Notes under the pieces: generated by a model
Told to the model about the DNA's origin: nothing
Database searches by the model: none
Seen by the model: the letters and a program-made list of their open reading frames with translations, nothing else
Translations under genes and position numbers: made by a program
Shown here: piece by piece, positions 7,081-15,882 of the stretch
How the letters are laid out: the number at the start of each line of letters is the position of its first letter
How positions within the stretch are numbered: the stretch's first letter is position 1
Source: Lentilactobacillus kefiri
GTDB lineage: Bacteria > Bacillota > Bacilli > Lactobacillales > Lactobacillaceae
Reading direction: 5' to 3'
Length of the DNA: 64,000 nt
Assembly: GCF_007989105.1 (NCBI RefSeq)
Contig: NZ_BJVK01000006.1
Coordinates: 30,128-94,127 of the forward strand

Positions 7081-8616
7081 TTGGCACAAATTACTGTTGC
7101 TGAGGTTGTCTTATTACTCAAAGAACATAATTTATTGATTGAAAGTCAATTTAGCAGCTCAACCCATCATTTTGATCAGATTGCATATAATTCTAAGCTC
7201 GTAGTTGATAACTGTTTGTTTTTCTGCAAAGGAAACTTTAAACCGGCTTATCTGGATGATGCCCAAACGCATGGTGCCACTGCTTATATGTCTGAAAAGG
7301 CTTATAGCAATGCCAAAATTCCAGGTTTTATCGTTAAGAATATCCAAAAAGCAATGTCGCTCGTAAGTGCGGCATTTTTTGGGTTTCCACAAGATAAATT
7401 GCCGACCATTGCATATACCGGTACCAAGGGCAAAACAACTTCAGCTTACTTTACCAAAGCCATTCTGGATCAAACCTATGATCGAAAAGTTGCTTTATCT
7501 TCAACCATCAATACGGTTGTCGGACCAACAAGTAAAGACGTTGTTAAATCGAATTTAACAACGCCGGAATCATTGGATTTATTTACCAACATGCATAAAG
7601 CGGTTGAAAATGGGATGAGTCATCTTGTGATGGAAGTATCGTCACAAGCCTATAAAAAGAACCGGGTATACGGTTTACATTACGACGTCGGGGTTTTCCT
7701 GAACATTTCACCTGATCATATCGGTCGAAATGAACACCCAACTTTTGCCGACTACCTGCACTGTAAAGAACAATTGCTGGTTAATTCGGATGCCTGTGTG
7801 TTTAACGCTGACGGCACCCATCTGACCGATATCTATTACACCGCCAAGGCAACGACTCAGCCAGAAAATATTTACATTTATGGCCGACAGCGTGAAGGTC
7901 AGGAAACCGAATATCCAATCGATTTTCTCTATCATTCCATAGAAGATTCATTAACAGAAAATGAGATTCAAATTACTGCCAATACTGAAAAAGCCAAGAA
8001 ACTTCACATTGACGGTGCTTATCACATTGCAATCCCTGGTGACTATAACGAAGGCAACGCAGTGGCTGCCGCCATTACCAGTGCTTTGATGGGAGCCAAG
8101 CCGAGTGAAATTGAATATGGCTTGTCCAATACAACTGTTCCGGGACGAATGGAAATCTATCAAACCAAGGACCATGGAACCATTTACGTTGACTATGCCC
8201 ATAATTATGGCAGTCTGCATTCCGTACTCGACTTTCTTAAGAGCCAAGCACCCAAGAGTAAGGTAACAGTAATTACCGGAAGTACCGGTGATAAGGGGAT
8301 TGATCGTCGTGAGGGCCTTGGCAAGGCAATTAACGAGTCAGCGGATCAGGCTTATTTAACAACTGATGATCCTGCGACGGAAGATCCTAAAAAGATTGCC
8401 GAAGAGATTGCCCAACATATTGATCCAACGCAAGTCGCTACCAGCTACATTGCCGATCGTAAACAAGCGATTACGAAAGCCGTTACGGAAAGCAAGAAGG
8501 GCGATTTGGTCGTCGTTGCCGGCAAAGGGCATGACGAATATCAAAAGATTAACGGCAAAAATGTGCCTTACGAAGGCGATGCCGCTATTGTTAAAAATCT
8601 CGTGAAAGGACTTTAA
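7081..8616 (+). CDS. murE: UDP-N-acetylmuramoyl-tripeptide synthetase MurE, probably L-lysine adding
   Basis: A Mur ligase of 511 residues that adds the third stem residue to UDP-MurNAc-L-Ala-D-Glu in the cytoplasm. The ATP loop TGTKGKTT is at about 113-120, with the central domain and C-terminal substrate-binding domain following. The amino-acid specificity loop reads DDPATEDP, where DAP-adding enzymes have DNPR. That fits L-lysine, and the adjacent D-Asp ligase gene requires a lysine-type stem. The best start is TTG at 7081, with GGAAGG at 7067-7072 eight bases before it. An in-frame GTG at 7072 overlaps that site. The D-Asp ligase gene starts 2 bases after its stop. Confidence 0.9.
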   Translation: MAQITVAEVVLLLKEHNLLIESQFSSSTHHFDQIAYNSKLVVDNCLFFCKGNFKPAYLDDAQTHGATAYMSEKAYSNAKIPGFIVKNIQKAMSLVSAAFFGFPQDKLPTIAYTGTKGKTTSAYFTKAILDQTYDRKVALSSTINTVVGPTSKDVVKSNLTTPESLDLFTNMHKAVENGMSHLVMEVSSQAYKKNRVYGLHYDVGVFLNISPDHIGRNEHPTFADYLHCKEQLLVNSDACVFNADGTHLTDIYYTAKATTQPENIYIYGRQREGQETEYPIDFLYHSIEDSLTENEIQITANTEKAKKLHIDGAYHIAIPGDYNEGNAVAAAITSALMGAKPSEIEYGLSNTTVPGRMEIYQTKDHGTIYVDYAHNYGSLHSVLDFLKSQAPKSKVTVITGSTGDKGIDRREGLGKAINESADQAYLTTDDPATEDPKKIAEEIAQHIDPTQVATSYIADRKQAITKAVTESKKGDLVVVAGKGHDEYQKINGKNVPYEGDAAIVKNLVKGL

Positions 8617-8618
8617 AA

Positions 8619-9869
8619 ATGGAAAAAGAGAAGCTTGATTTTACGCCCGTTTTATTGGGAAGTGATTTTAATGCGTATGGGATGGCCAGAAGCCTATACG
8701 AAGTTTATGGCAAGCCGGTTAAGGCATTTGCCCAAACCCAGTTGGCACCAACCAGATTTACAAGAATCGTTGATTTGGAATTAATTCCAGGCTTTAGTGA
8801 AGATCCTGTCTGGATTAATACCATGAAAAAGATTAAGCAGCGTTATGCCGATCACAAAGAGCCGGTGATTTTGATTGGCTGTGGGGATGGATACGCTGAA
8901 CTTATTTCAAAGCATAAGAAAGAATTGGAAGATGTCTTCATCTGCCCATACGTTGACTATGATTTGATTAAAAAATTAAACGATAAAGAGAACTTTTACA
9001 AGATGTGTGACAAATATGATTTGCCATATCCTAAGACCAAGATCATTTCAAAGGCAATGTACGAGTCTGGAGATCCAATTGAACAGCCATTTGGCTATCC
9101 GGTTGCCCTCAAGCCTGCCAACAGTGTTGAATGGCTGGATATTCACTTTGAGGGTCGTAAGAAAGCCTTTATTATTAAGAGTGAAGCCGAGTTTAAGGAT
9201 ATTGTCGCCAAAAGTTATGACAACGGATATACGTCTGATTTTATTCTTCAAGACTTTATCCCGGGTGACGACAGTAATATGCGGACATTGAACGTGTATG
9301 TCGATAAGAACCATAAAGTTAAGTTAATGTGTCTCGGCCATCCATTGCTTGAAGATCCTGCACCTGCTGCAATTGGTAATTATGTTGCCATCATTCCCGA
9401 TTTCAATCAGGATATTTATAATCGGGTTCAAAAGTTCTTGGAAGAAATTAATTTCCATGGTTATGCCAACTTTGATATTAAATTCGATCATCGGGATAAC
9501 TCTTACAAATTGTTTGAAATTAACCTCAGAACCGGCCGGAGCAGTTTCTTTGTCACTCTGAACGGACATAAATTGGCTGACTGGGTTGTTCAAGATTATG
9601 CGTTTGATTCATTGAAGGACAAGCCGACTGTCTATGCAAACAAAGATAAAAGCCAGTATTTCCTCTGGTTAGGGGTTACACCAAAGATTTTTGAAAAGTA
9701 TGCCAAGGATAACGATGCCAAGAAGCAGGCCATGGAAATGATCAGCGAAGGTCGTTATGGTGATACATTCTGGTATGCCAAGGACAAAAACATCAAACGC
9801 TTTGCATTATACAAGTGGATGATGCACAATTATGCCAAGAGCTTTAATAGGTATTTTGTCGAAAAATAA
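8619..9869 (+). CDS. aslA: ATP-grasp D-aspartate ligase (adds D-Asp to the stem lysine)
   Basis: A 416-residue carboxylate-amine ligase of the Aslfm/AslA type. The N-terminal PreATP-grasp part carries VLLGSDFNAYGMARSLYE; the ATP-grasp core has YPVALKPANSVEWL (about 159-172) and the metal-binding end FDIKFDHR...FEINLRTGR (about 286-309). The enzyme activates D-aspartate as an acyl phosphate and joins its beta-carboxyl to the epsilon-amino group of L-Lys in the wall precursor. The gene follows murE at once; its site GAAAGGA lies inside the end of murE, implying coupled translation. The racemase that supplies D-Asp follows. Close relatives act on other amino acids, but the neighbours make D-Asp the clear choice. 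Confidence 0.9.
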   Translation: MEKEKLDFTPVLLGSDFNAYGMARSLYEVYGKPVKAFAQTQLAPTRFTRIVDLELIPGFSEDPVWINTMKKIKQRYADHKEPVILIGCGDGYAELISKHKKELEDVFICPYVDYDLIKKLNDKENFYKMCDKYDLPYPKTKIISKAMYESGDPIEQPFGYPVALKPANSVEWLDIHFEGRKKAFIIKSEAEFKDIVAKSYDNGYTSDFILQDFIPGDDSNMRTLNVYVDKNHKVKLMCLGHPLLEDPAPAAIGNYVAIIPDFNQDIYNRVQKFLEEINFHGYANFDIKFDHRDNSYKLFEINLRTGRSSFFVTLNGHKLADWVVQDYAFDSLKDKPTVYANKDKSQYFLWLGVTPKIFEKYAKDNDAKKQAMEMISEGRYGDTFWYAKDKNIKRFALYKWMMHNYAKSFNRYFVEK

Positions 9870-9881
9870 GGACTGATTTAA

Positions 9882-10598
9882 GTGAAAAATTTCTTTACAA
9901 TCATTGGGGGAATGGGTACCGAAGCGACCGAAACCTTTGTGCATATTCTCAACGAACGAACCCATGCAACAAATGACCAGGAGTATTTGAATTATATATT
10001 GGTTAATCATTCAACTGTTCCTGATCGGACTGATTACATTTTAGATCATTCGAAGCCAAATCCATTTACGCCTTTGGCTGAAGATATTCAGCAGCAGAGT
10101 GCGCTGAATCCAGACTTCTTTGCGATTCCATGCAACACTGCGCATTATTTCTACGATGATTTACAGAATCTGACTGACATTCCGATTTTGAACATGCCAA
10201 AAGAAACCGTAGCTGCGATCAAGGATTATGCGCCCAATGCAAAACGGGTGGGCCTCATCGCAACCAAGGGGACATTGCACGATAAAATTTATGATAATGA
10301 AATCACTAACGCCGGCTATGAATTGGTTAAGCCCACGGAGAAGATTGCTGATCAAACGATGTCTCTCATCTACGATGACATTAAGGCTAAAAACTACGTT
10401 GACGAAAGCCTGTATCATTTAATCCTTTCTCAAATGGTTGAAAACCTTAAATGTGACATTGTCATTTTGGGATGTACCGAGTTGTCAGTTGCCCAACAAC
10501 GAGCCTGCAATCATGATTATCCAGTGATTGATGCGCAAACTGTTTTGGCTGACAAGTGTATTGAGTTGGCTAAAAATAATCGAGACAAAAATAAATAG
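9882..10598 (+). CDS. racD: Aspartate racemase (D-Asp supply for the wall)
   Basis: A 238-residue cofactor-independent Asp/Glu racemase. The glycine-rich start IIGGMGTEAT and two catalytic cysteines, C84 in AIPCNTAH and C198 in ILGCTELS, provide the two-base mechanism that interconverts L- and D-aspartate. The GTG start at 9882 follows AAGGA at 9868-9872. It ends the asnB-murE-aslA-racD operon and supplies substrate to the ligase just upstream. Glutamate racemase (MurI) is the main alternative in this superfamily, but the EATETF region and gene context favour aspartate. Only weak dyad symmetry follows its stop, without a U tract, so the operon terminator is unclear. Confidence 0.92.
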   Translation: MKNFFTIIGGMGTEATETFVHILNERTHATNDQEYLNYILVNHSTVPDRTDYILDHSKPNPFTPLAEDIQQQSALNPDFFAIPCNTAHYFYDDLQNLTDIPILNMPKETVAAIKDYAPNAKRVGLIATKGTLHDKIYDNEITNAGYELVKPTEKIADQTMSLIYDDIKAKNYVDESLYHLILSQMVENLKCDIVILGCTELSVAQQRACNHDYPVIDAQTVLADKCIELAKNNRDKNK

Positions 10599-10607
10599 CC
10601 AACTAAC

Positions 10608-10946
10608 TTAATAGTTGACTAAGGTTTGGATGTAAATGGCAATTGGAACGGCAACGATTAGAAGCCAGAGAAGCTTGGGACTATAATTAACGTCCTCTTT
10701 TCTTCCATAAGCTGTTTCCGTCAGTGCAATCACTCCTAAAGTAATCAGAGCACCAACGATAACCAATAACGGATGACGGTGAAAGGAACGCAGTGCAATG
10801 ACAACTTGGCTGATAACAATCACCCAATAGAACAGCCTGGCAATCATCATTGAGTCAATCACATGTTTTTTAATTGATCTGGTTAAACCCCAGATATAAT
10901 TGACTAACAGGATTGCCTAACAGCTGTAGTTCAAAATAATCCACAT
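10608..10946 (-). pseudogene. Small membrane protein gene with an in-frame amber codon at position 10
   Basis: ATG at 10946 has a strong ribosome binding site (AGAGGTGATTTGA). It reads MWIILNYSC then TAG (10919-10917), then continues in the same frame with AILLVNYIWGLTRSIKKH and the 84-codon open stretch that begins at GTG 10862. The whole frame would encode 112 residues with three membrane helices and end IYIQTLVNY. The internal GTG has no good site, so the strong signal upstream belongs to the interrupted gene. The family is not recognised. It may be a pseudogene from a single substitution, a short leader peptide followed by reinitiation, or a sequencing error. It is convergent with racD and divergent from tRNA-Gly. 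Confidence 0.55.
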
Positions 10947-11030
10947 TCAAATCACCTCTTAAGTTAAGTATCAGTATTTTTACCATAAAAATCAATCTTT
11001 TCTAGATTTCTTTACACATTTCAAATCTTT

Positions 11031-11059
11031 ATGACAAAGATAATTTAAAATGATATAAT
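11031..11059 (+). promoter_or_regulatory. Promoter of tRNA-Gly
   Basis: -35 ATGACA, 17-base spacer, -10 TATAAT (11054-11059), about 13 bases before the tRNA 5' end. Confidence 0.7.
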
Positions 11060-11071
11060 TGTCTTTGCTAT

Positions 11072-11142
11072 GCGGGTATAGTTTAGTGGTAAAACACAAG
11101 CTTCCCAAGCTTGCGTCGCGGGTCCGATTCCCGTTACCCGCT
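11072..11142 (+). tRNA. tRNA-Gly (anticodon CCC)
   Basis: A 71-base tRNA. Acceptor stem GCGGGTA pairs with TACCCGC. The anticodon arm is CAAGC-TTCCCAA-GCTTG, giving anticodon CCC (glycine GGG). The T arm is CGGGTCCGATTCCCG. The discriminator is U and CCA is not encoded. A small hairpin (AGTGC/GCACT, 11144-11162) follows, without a U tract. Confidence 0.95.
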
Positions 11143-11181
11143 TAGTGCTGTTAATTGGCACTATGTTGTGATTAATAACTG

Positions 11182-11211
11182 TTGACACCAACTGGGTTAA
11201 CAAGTTATTAT
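11182..11211 (+). promoter_or_regulatory. Promoter of the argS T-box transcript
   Basis: A consensus -35 TTGACA (11182-11187) and a -10 at TATTAT (11206-11211, 18-base spacer) lie upstream of the leader. The start would be near 11218. Confidence 0.65.
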
Positions 11212-11217
11212 ACACAT

Positions 11218-11428
11218 TGGACGTTATAAATATTCAGTGATAAAAGAATAGTAGTTGGTTGCTAGATAGTCAGCGATTTCGGGGTAATGGAAGCCGAAAT
11301 ATTTAGTCAGCGAAGCGCGCTTTTTAGAATATTAATTTAATACTTTGAGCGGATATTTTTATCAAATAGAGTGGTACCGCGGGTTTACTCGTCTCTTACA
11401 ATTGTTTATTTTGTAAGAGTTTTTTTGT
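11218..11428 (+). promoter_or_regulatory. T-box riboswitch controlling argS (specifier read as CGC)
   Basis: A leader of about 210 bases holding the invariant T-box sequence GTGGTACCGCGG (11371-11382), which pairs with the uncharged tRNA acceptor end. It is followed by a terminator: CTCTTACA (11393-11400) with TGTAAGAG (11412-11419) and a U tract. In Stem I the closing strands TAAAAG and CTTTTTA leave CGC (11316-11318) plus a purine at the specifier position, which matches arginine. High uncharged tRNA-Arg should allow readthrough into argS. The 310-base gap before argS holds this element and nothing else apparent. Confidence 0.9.
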
Positions 11429-11452
11429 ATATTTATAGATGGAGGGAACATA

Positions 11453-13144
11453 ATGGACTACAAAGCACAGGTTACGAACTCAATTTTAAGTGTCTTAAAT
11501 GACGAATTATCATCAGCAGAGGTATATGAAAAGCTTGAAAAGCCAAAGACCCTTGCAATGGGTGACTTGGCCTTTCCAGCATTTACCTTGGCAAAGGTCT
11601 TTCATAAAGCACCAAATGCGATCGCTGAAGAATTGGTTGCTAAAATTGACCAATCATCTTATGAAAAAGTCGAAGCAAAGGGTGCCTACATCAACTTCTT
11701 CTTGGACAAGGGAACATTCAGTAATGAAATCCTGAATGAAGTCTTGGAAGAAGACTCCACATACGGCCAAAATGATAATGGTAAGGGTGGTAATGTTCCA
11801 ATCGATATGTCATCACCTAACATTGCCAAGCCAATTTCAATGGGTCATTTACGATCAACTGTTATTGGTAACTCAATTGCCAAACTGTTGGTTAAAAACG
11901 GTTACCATCCAATCAAGGATAATCATTTAGGTGACTGGGGTACTCAATTTGGTAAGTTGATCGTTGCCTACAAGAAGTGGGGTAATGAAGAAGACGTTAA
12001 AAAAGATCCAATTAACAACCTGGTTAAGTATTACGTTAAGTTCCATAAAGAAGATAAGGCTCATCCAGAACTGGATGACGAAGCCCGTGAAACCTTCAAG
12101 AAGCTTGAAGACGGCAACAAAGAAGAAGTCTTCCTTTGGAAATGGTTCCGTAAGGTTTCATTGGAATCATTCAACAAGATTTACAAGAAGTTGGGTGTCA
12201 GCTTTGACACTTACAATGGTGAAGCCTTCTATAACGACAAAATGGATGAAGGTATCCAAATTCTTAAAGACAAGGGCCTTTTAGTTGAATCTCAAGGTGC
12301 CCAAGTTGTAAAGCTTGATAAATACAATTTGAACCCAGCCTTGATTTTGAAGAGTGATGGCGCAACTTTGTACATCACCCGTGATATTGCGACTGCCATT
12401 TACCGTGACAGAACCTACAAGCCAGCAATGAACCTCTATGTTGTTGGTGCAGAGCAGACTTATTACTTCAAACAGTTAAAAGCTGTTTTGCTTGAAATGG
12501 GTCTCCCATCTGCTGAAAACTTACATCATATTCCATTTGGCTTGATTACCGTTAATGGTAAGAAGCTTTCAACTCGTTCCGGCCGAATTATTTTGTTGGA
12601 CAAGGTTTTGGATGACGCTATCGATCTTGCCAAGAAACAAATCGAAGCAAAGAACCCTGACTTGCCAAACAAGGATGAGGTTGCCAACGAAGTCGGTGTT
12701 GGTGCCATTATCTTCGGTGATTTGAAGAATGAACGAACTAATAACATTGATTTCGTTCTTGAAGACCAATTACGTTTTGAAGGTGAAACCGGTCCTTATG
12801 TTCAATACTCACATGCTCGTGCAGAAAGTATCTTGAGAAAAGCCGGCGACATTGATTTGCATAGTGCCGACAAACAGCTTGACGATCCGACTGCTTGGGA
12901 AACAATCACTGCTTTGAAAGACTTCCCAGCTGTTGTTGAGAGTGCATGCAAAGACTTTGAACCTTCAGAAGTTGCCAAGTACTCATTAAGACTGGCAAAG
13001 GCATTTAACAAGTACTACGCACACTCAAAGATTTTGGTTGAAGATGACCAATTGGCTGCCCGTTTATCACTTGTCAAAGCTGTTTCAATCGTCCTTAAAG
13101 AGTCACTTAACTTACTTGGTGTTAAAGCACCGGATGCAATGTAA
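11453..13144 (+). CDS. argS: Arginine--tRNA ligase
   Basis: A 563-residue class I aminoacyl-tRNA synthetase that charges tRNA-Arg in the cytoplasm. The N-terminal additional domain (about 1-110) recognises the tRNA D-loop. The HIGH signature appears as GHLRS at about 131-135 in SPNIAKPISMGHLRS. The KMSKS counterpart is in the region KKLSTRSG. The C-terminal anticodon-binding domain includes ETGPYVQYSHAR. Length and motif order match the bacterial family. The ATG follows GATGGAGGGAACATA. It is the only gene behind the T-box and is followed by its own terminator. Confidence 0.97.
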   Translation: MDYKAQVTNSILSVLNDELSSAEVYEKLEKPKTLAMGDLAFPAFTLAKVFHKAPNAIAEELVAKIDQSSYEKVEAKGAYINFFLDKGTFSNEILNEVLEEDSTYGQNDNGKGGNVPIDMSSPNIAKPISMGHLRSTVIGNSIAKLLVKNGYHPIKDNHLGDWGTQFGKLIVAYKKWGNEEDVKKDPINNLVKYYVKFHKEDKAHPELDDEARETFKKLEDGNKEEVFLWKWFRKVSLESFNKIYKKLGVSFDTYNGEAFYNDKMDEGIQILKDKGLLVESQGAQVVKLDKYNLNPALILKSDGATLYITRDIATAIYRDRTYKPAMNLYVVGAEQTYYFKQLKAVLLEMGLPSAENLHHIPFGLITVNGKKLSTRSGRIILLDKVLDDAIDLAKKQIEAKNPDLPNKDEVANEVGVGAIIFGDLKNERTNNIDFVLEDQLRFEGETGPYVQYSHARAESILRKAGDIDLHSADKQLDDPTAWETITALKDFPAVVESACKDFEPSEVAKYSLRLAKAFNKYYAHSKILVEDDQLAARLSLVKAVSIVLKESLNLLGVKAPDAM

Positions 13145-13162
13145 TTTAAGCAACTAACATAA

Positions 13163-13197
13163 GTCTCGGTAAGCGCAACGCTTGCTGAGGCTTTTTG
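13163..13197 (+). terminator. Terminator of argS
   Basis: Imperfect stem GTCTCGGTAAGC (13163-13174) with GCTTGCTGAGGC (13180-13191), followed by five T. It lies about 20 bases after the argS stop. Confidence 0.7.
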
Positions 13198-13303
13198 CTG
13201 TTTGATAGTGTTTTTTAAATCCTCGTTAAATTTTCTATCCCATTAAATCGCCACCTTTTCAGATATGATACAATACTGGGGTATTCACAAAAGGAGTATC
13301 CGC

Positions 13304-15391
13304 ATGAATAACAATTCAACCAAAACAATTAAACAATCGGCGGGGCATTTTTTTAAACGCTTCAACCGATTTTGTCGAAGGTTTCATCTGGTTAAATGGC
13401 TAGTGGTTATCTTTTTGACAATCTCATTAGTCACAAGCACGTATTTGGTTTTCCTGGCTAAAACAGCCCATGTGCAGAATCTGGAGTCATCACTCTCCAA
13501 GACCACTGAAATTTTTGATGTTAGTAACAAAAAAGCCGGTGAATTATATGCGCAGAAGGGCACTTATGTCCATTTGAATCAGGTTTCGGCTAATATCCCG
13601 AAAGCCGTTTTGTCCACTGAGGATCGAAATTTTTATCACGAATATGGATTCTCGTTTAAAGGAATTGCGCGGGCAATGTTTCTGTTAGTCAAAAATAAGC
13701 TTCTTCATCGTGACTATATCAGCGGTGGTGGTAGTACGCTTACTCAACAGCTGGTTAAGAATGCCTATCTTTCTCAAGAACAGACGATGACTCGAAAGCT
13801 CAAGGAACTCTTCTTGTCCATTCAGGTTGAAAATGTTTATTCCAAGAATGAAATTTTAACAATGTATTTGAACAATGCCTACTTTGGAAATGGTGTTTGG
13901 GGTGTTCAGGATGCTGCCAGAAAATATTTTGGTGAAGACGCCGTTGATCTTTCGGTGCCGGATTCCGCTGTATTGGCAGGAATGTTGACTTCTCCAAGTG
14001 CCTTTAACCCGATTGATAATCCTAAAGCGGCCAAATGGCGGCGAAACGTTGTCTTGCAGCTGATGGTTGAAAACAACAAACTTACCCAGGCCCAGGCCAA
14101 CTATTATAAGAAGACGCCAATTGTGACCCGAGATACCTATGTCCGTAAAGACGGCTACAAATATCCTTACTACTTTGACGCGGTTATTGATGAGGCAATC
14201 AGTAAATACGGCATGACGGAATCAGAAATTATGAACCGTGGTTACCGGATTTATACGAATTTGAATCAATCGCAGCAAAAGGCGATGCAGACCAATTTTG
14301 ATAATAATGCCATGTTCCCAGCCAATGCGGCTGATGGAACAGAGGTTCAAGCCGCTTCAATTGGAGTGTCGCCAACGACTGGTGGAGTAACGGCTGTTGT
14401 TGGTGGACGAGGCAAGCACGTCTTCCGTGGTTATAACCGAGCCACTCAGATTAATCGGCAACCTGGTTCTACCATGAAGCCGTTGGCGGTTTATACACCA
14501 GCTCTGGAAGCTGGGTACAAATTTGATTCCGAATTGGTTGATAAGAAGAAATCATATGGAACCAACCATTACACACCGAAAAACTATAATAATGTTTATC
14601 AGGGCAAAGTGCCGATGTATGAAGCTTTAGCTCAGAGTATGAATGCGCCTGCGGTTTGGTTACTTAACCAAATTGGTGTCAGCCGTGGTTATGATTCGGT
14701 TAAGGACTTTAATATTCCGGTTACCAAGAAGGACAAGAACCTTGCTCTTGCCTTGGGTGGGATGTCCGGCGGGGTTTCACCACAGCAAATGGCGGGTGCA
14801 TATACGGCCTTTGCTAATGGCGGTAAGATTGTCAAACCGTTCTATATCCGAAAAATCGTGGATTCCACCGGAAAAGTGGTTGTGGATAACACAGCCAAAC
14901 AGGAAGGCCGTCAGATTATGTCTTCTGCGGTTGCCAAACAAATGACCAGTATGATGCTTGGGGTCTTTAATAACGGAACTGGTGCCGATGCCAAACCTTA
15001 TGGGTATCAGGTTGCCGGGAAAACCGGTAGTACCGAAGCCGATAATACGGGGTCATCGGATGCAACCAAGGATAAATGGATCATTGGATACACGCCCGAC
15101 CTGGTTGTGGCAACTTGGGAAGGATTTGACAGTACCAGTCAGGCGCATCATTTGGAAAACTTGAGTGGGACTGGTGTCGGTCCATTATTTAAGAACGAAA
15201 TGCAAACGATGCTGCCTTATACAAAGAATTCCAGCTTTGATACCAAGGACGCTCAATCACTTGTTCAAAGCCAAAGCAGCAATGACAATATTTGGGATAC
15301 AATCCAAAAGAAGAGCAGCCAATATGGTAATCAAATTGAACAAAAAGCCAAAGATTTAATTGATGATGCCAAAAGCTGGTTCAATCATTAA
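13304..15391 (+). CDS. Class A penicillin-binding protein (glycosyltransferase/transpeptidase)
   Basis: A 695-residue bifunctional wall synthase. After a basic cytoplasmic tail, one membrane anchor spans about 30-52. The GT51 domain shows the catalytic glutamate E106 in STEDRNFY and the GGSTLTQQLVKN motif. The transpeptidase has SxxK at S389 (PGSTMKP), SxN at S445 (AQSMNAP) and KTG at K573 (AGKTGSTE). It polymerises lipid II and cross-links stems outside the membrane. It must accept the D-Asp-bridged precursors made by the operon at 5-10 kb. The ATG at 13304 follows GGAG; a longer frame to 13265 has no site. It resembles lactobacillar Pbp2A-type proteins, but which paralogue it is cannot be decided here. 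Confidence 0.93.
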   Translation: MNNNSTKTIKQSAGHFFKRFNRFCRRFHLVKWLVVIFLTISLVTSTYLVFLAKTAHVQNLESSLSKTTEIFDVSNKKAGELYAQKGTYVHLNQVSANIPKAVLSTEDRNFYHEYGFSFKGIARAMFLLVKNKLLHRDYISGGGSTLTQQLVKNAYLSQEQTMTRKLKELFLSIQVENVYSKNEILTMYLNNAYFGNGVWGVQDAARKYFGEDAVDLSVPDSAVLAGMLTSPSAFNPIDNPKAAKWRRNVVLQLMVENNKLTQAQANYYKKTPIVTRDTYVRKDGYKYPYYFDAVIDEAISKYGMTESEIMNRGYRIYTNLNQSQQKAMQTNFDNNAMFPANAADGTEVQAASIGVSPTTGGVTAVVGGRGKHVFRGYNRATQINRQPGSTMKPLAVYTPALEAGYKFDSELVDKKKSYGTNHYTPKNYNNVYQGKVPMYEALAQSMNAPAVWLLNQIGVSRGYDSVKDFNIPVTKKDKNLALALGGMSGGVSPQQMAGAYTAFANGGKIVKPFYIRKIVDSTGKVVVDNTAKQEGRQIMSSAVAKQMTSMMLGVFNNGTGADAKPYGYQVAGKTGSTEADNTGSSDATKDKWIIGYTPDLVVATWEGFDSTSQAHHLENLSGTGVGPLFKNEMQTMLPYTKNSSFDTKDAQSLVQSQSSNDNIWDTIQKKSSQYGNQIEQKAKDLIDDAKSWFNH

Positions 15392-15463
15392 ACAGATAAG
15401 CCGGAAGCGATTTCTGGAATGTGTTAGAATTAGATAAATAAATTAGTTAGGGGAATATATTTA

Positions 15464-15808
15464 ATGAATGAAAAAATGACCGCAACTGTGAACCAACTCC
15501 AATCCGAATTGATCGCATCTGATGAATTCACGGAGATTCAAGCAGCATTTGCCGACCTTAAGAAGAACGTGGATGATTACAAGGTCTTTAATGACTTCCA
15601 AGAGGCTCAAGCAAAGCTTCAACAGAAACAAATGCAAGGTGCTCAACCTACGCAAGAAGAGATTCAGAACATTCAGGCAATTGCCGGAAAAATGCGTGAA
15701 AGCAAGTTAATCTCCAACTTGATGACTAAGGAAAAAGCGCTCAGCCAATTATTGGCCGACATTAACAATACGGTTACAAAGCCGATTAGCGATTTATATC
15801 GTTCATAA
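15464..15808 (+). CDS. yheA: YheA/YmcA/YlbF family protein (UPF0342)
   Basis: A 114-residue helical, charged, glutamine-rich cytoplasmic protein starting MNEKMTATVNQLQSEL. The pattern of two long helices with YKVFNDFQEAQAKLQQ (about 39-54) and the short length match YheA rather than the longer YlbF. In Bacillus, YlbF and YmcA act with YaaT on RNase Y. YheA itself is less well defined, so a link to RNA turnover is inference. The yhaO-yhaN-yhaM group follows on the same strand. The start has GGGG about 10 bases upstream, and a terminator follows. Confidence 0.8.
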   Translation: MNEKMTATVNQLQSELIASDEFTEIQAAFADLKKNVDDYKVFNDFQEAQAKLQQKQMQGAQPTQEEIQNIQAIAGKMRESKLISNLMTKEKALSQLLADINNTVTKPISDLYRS

Positions 15809-15810
15809 TC

Positions 15811-15856
15811 AAAAAAAGCGCGGAATTAGTTTAAATCTAATTCGGCGCTTTTCCGT
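15811..15856 (+). terminator. Terminator of yheA
   Basis: Stem AAAAGCGC-GGAATTAG with CTAATTC-G-GCGCTTTT (15814-15852), flanked by A and T runs. It separates yheA from yhaO. Confidence 0.8.
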
Positions 15857-15882
15857 ACATATATGTTAGAAAGGTATTCATT

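Noticed and set aside
8356..8544. Minus-strand open frames inside murE, polA, thrS and other large genes
   Set aside because: They mirror strong coding frames on the other strand, have no start signals and no recognisable products.
10597..10621. Inverted repeat after racD (AGCCAACTA/TAGTTGACT) as an operon terminator
   Set aside because: The stem has no T run on either strand, so it is not called; it may still pause transcription.
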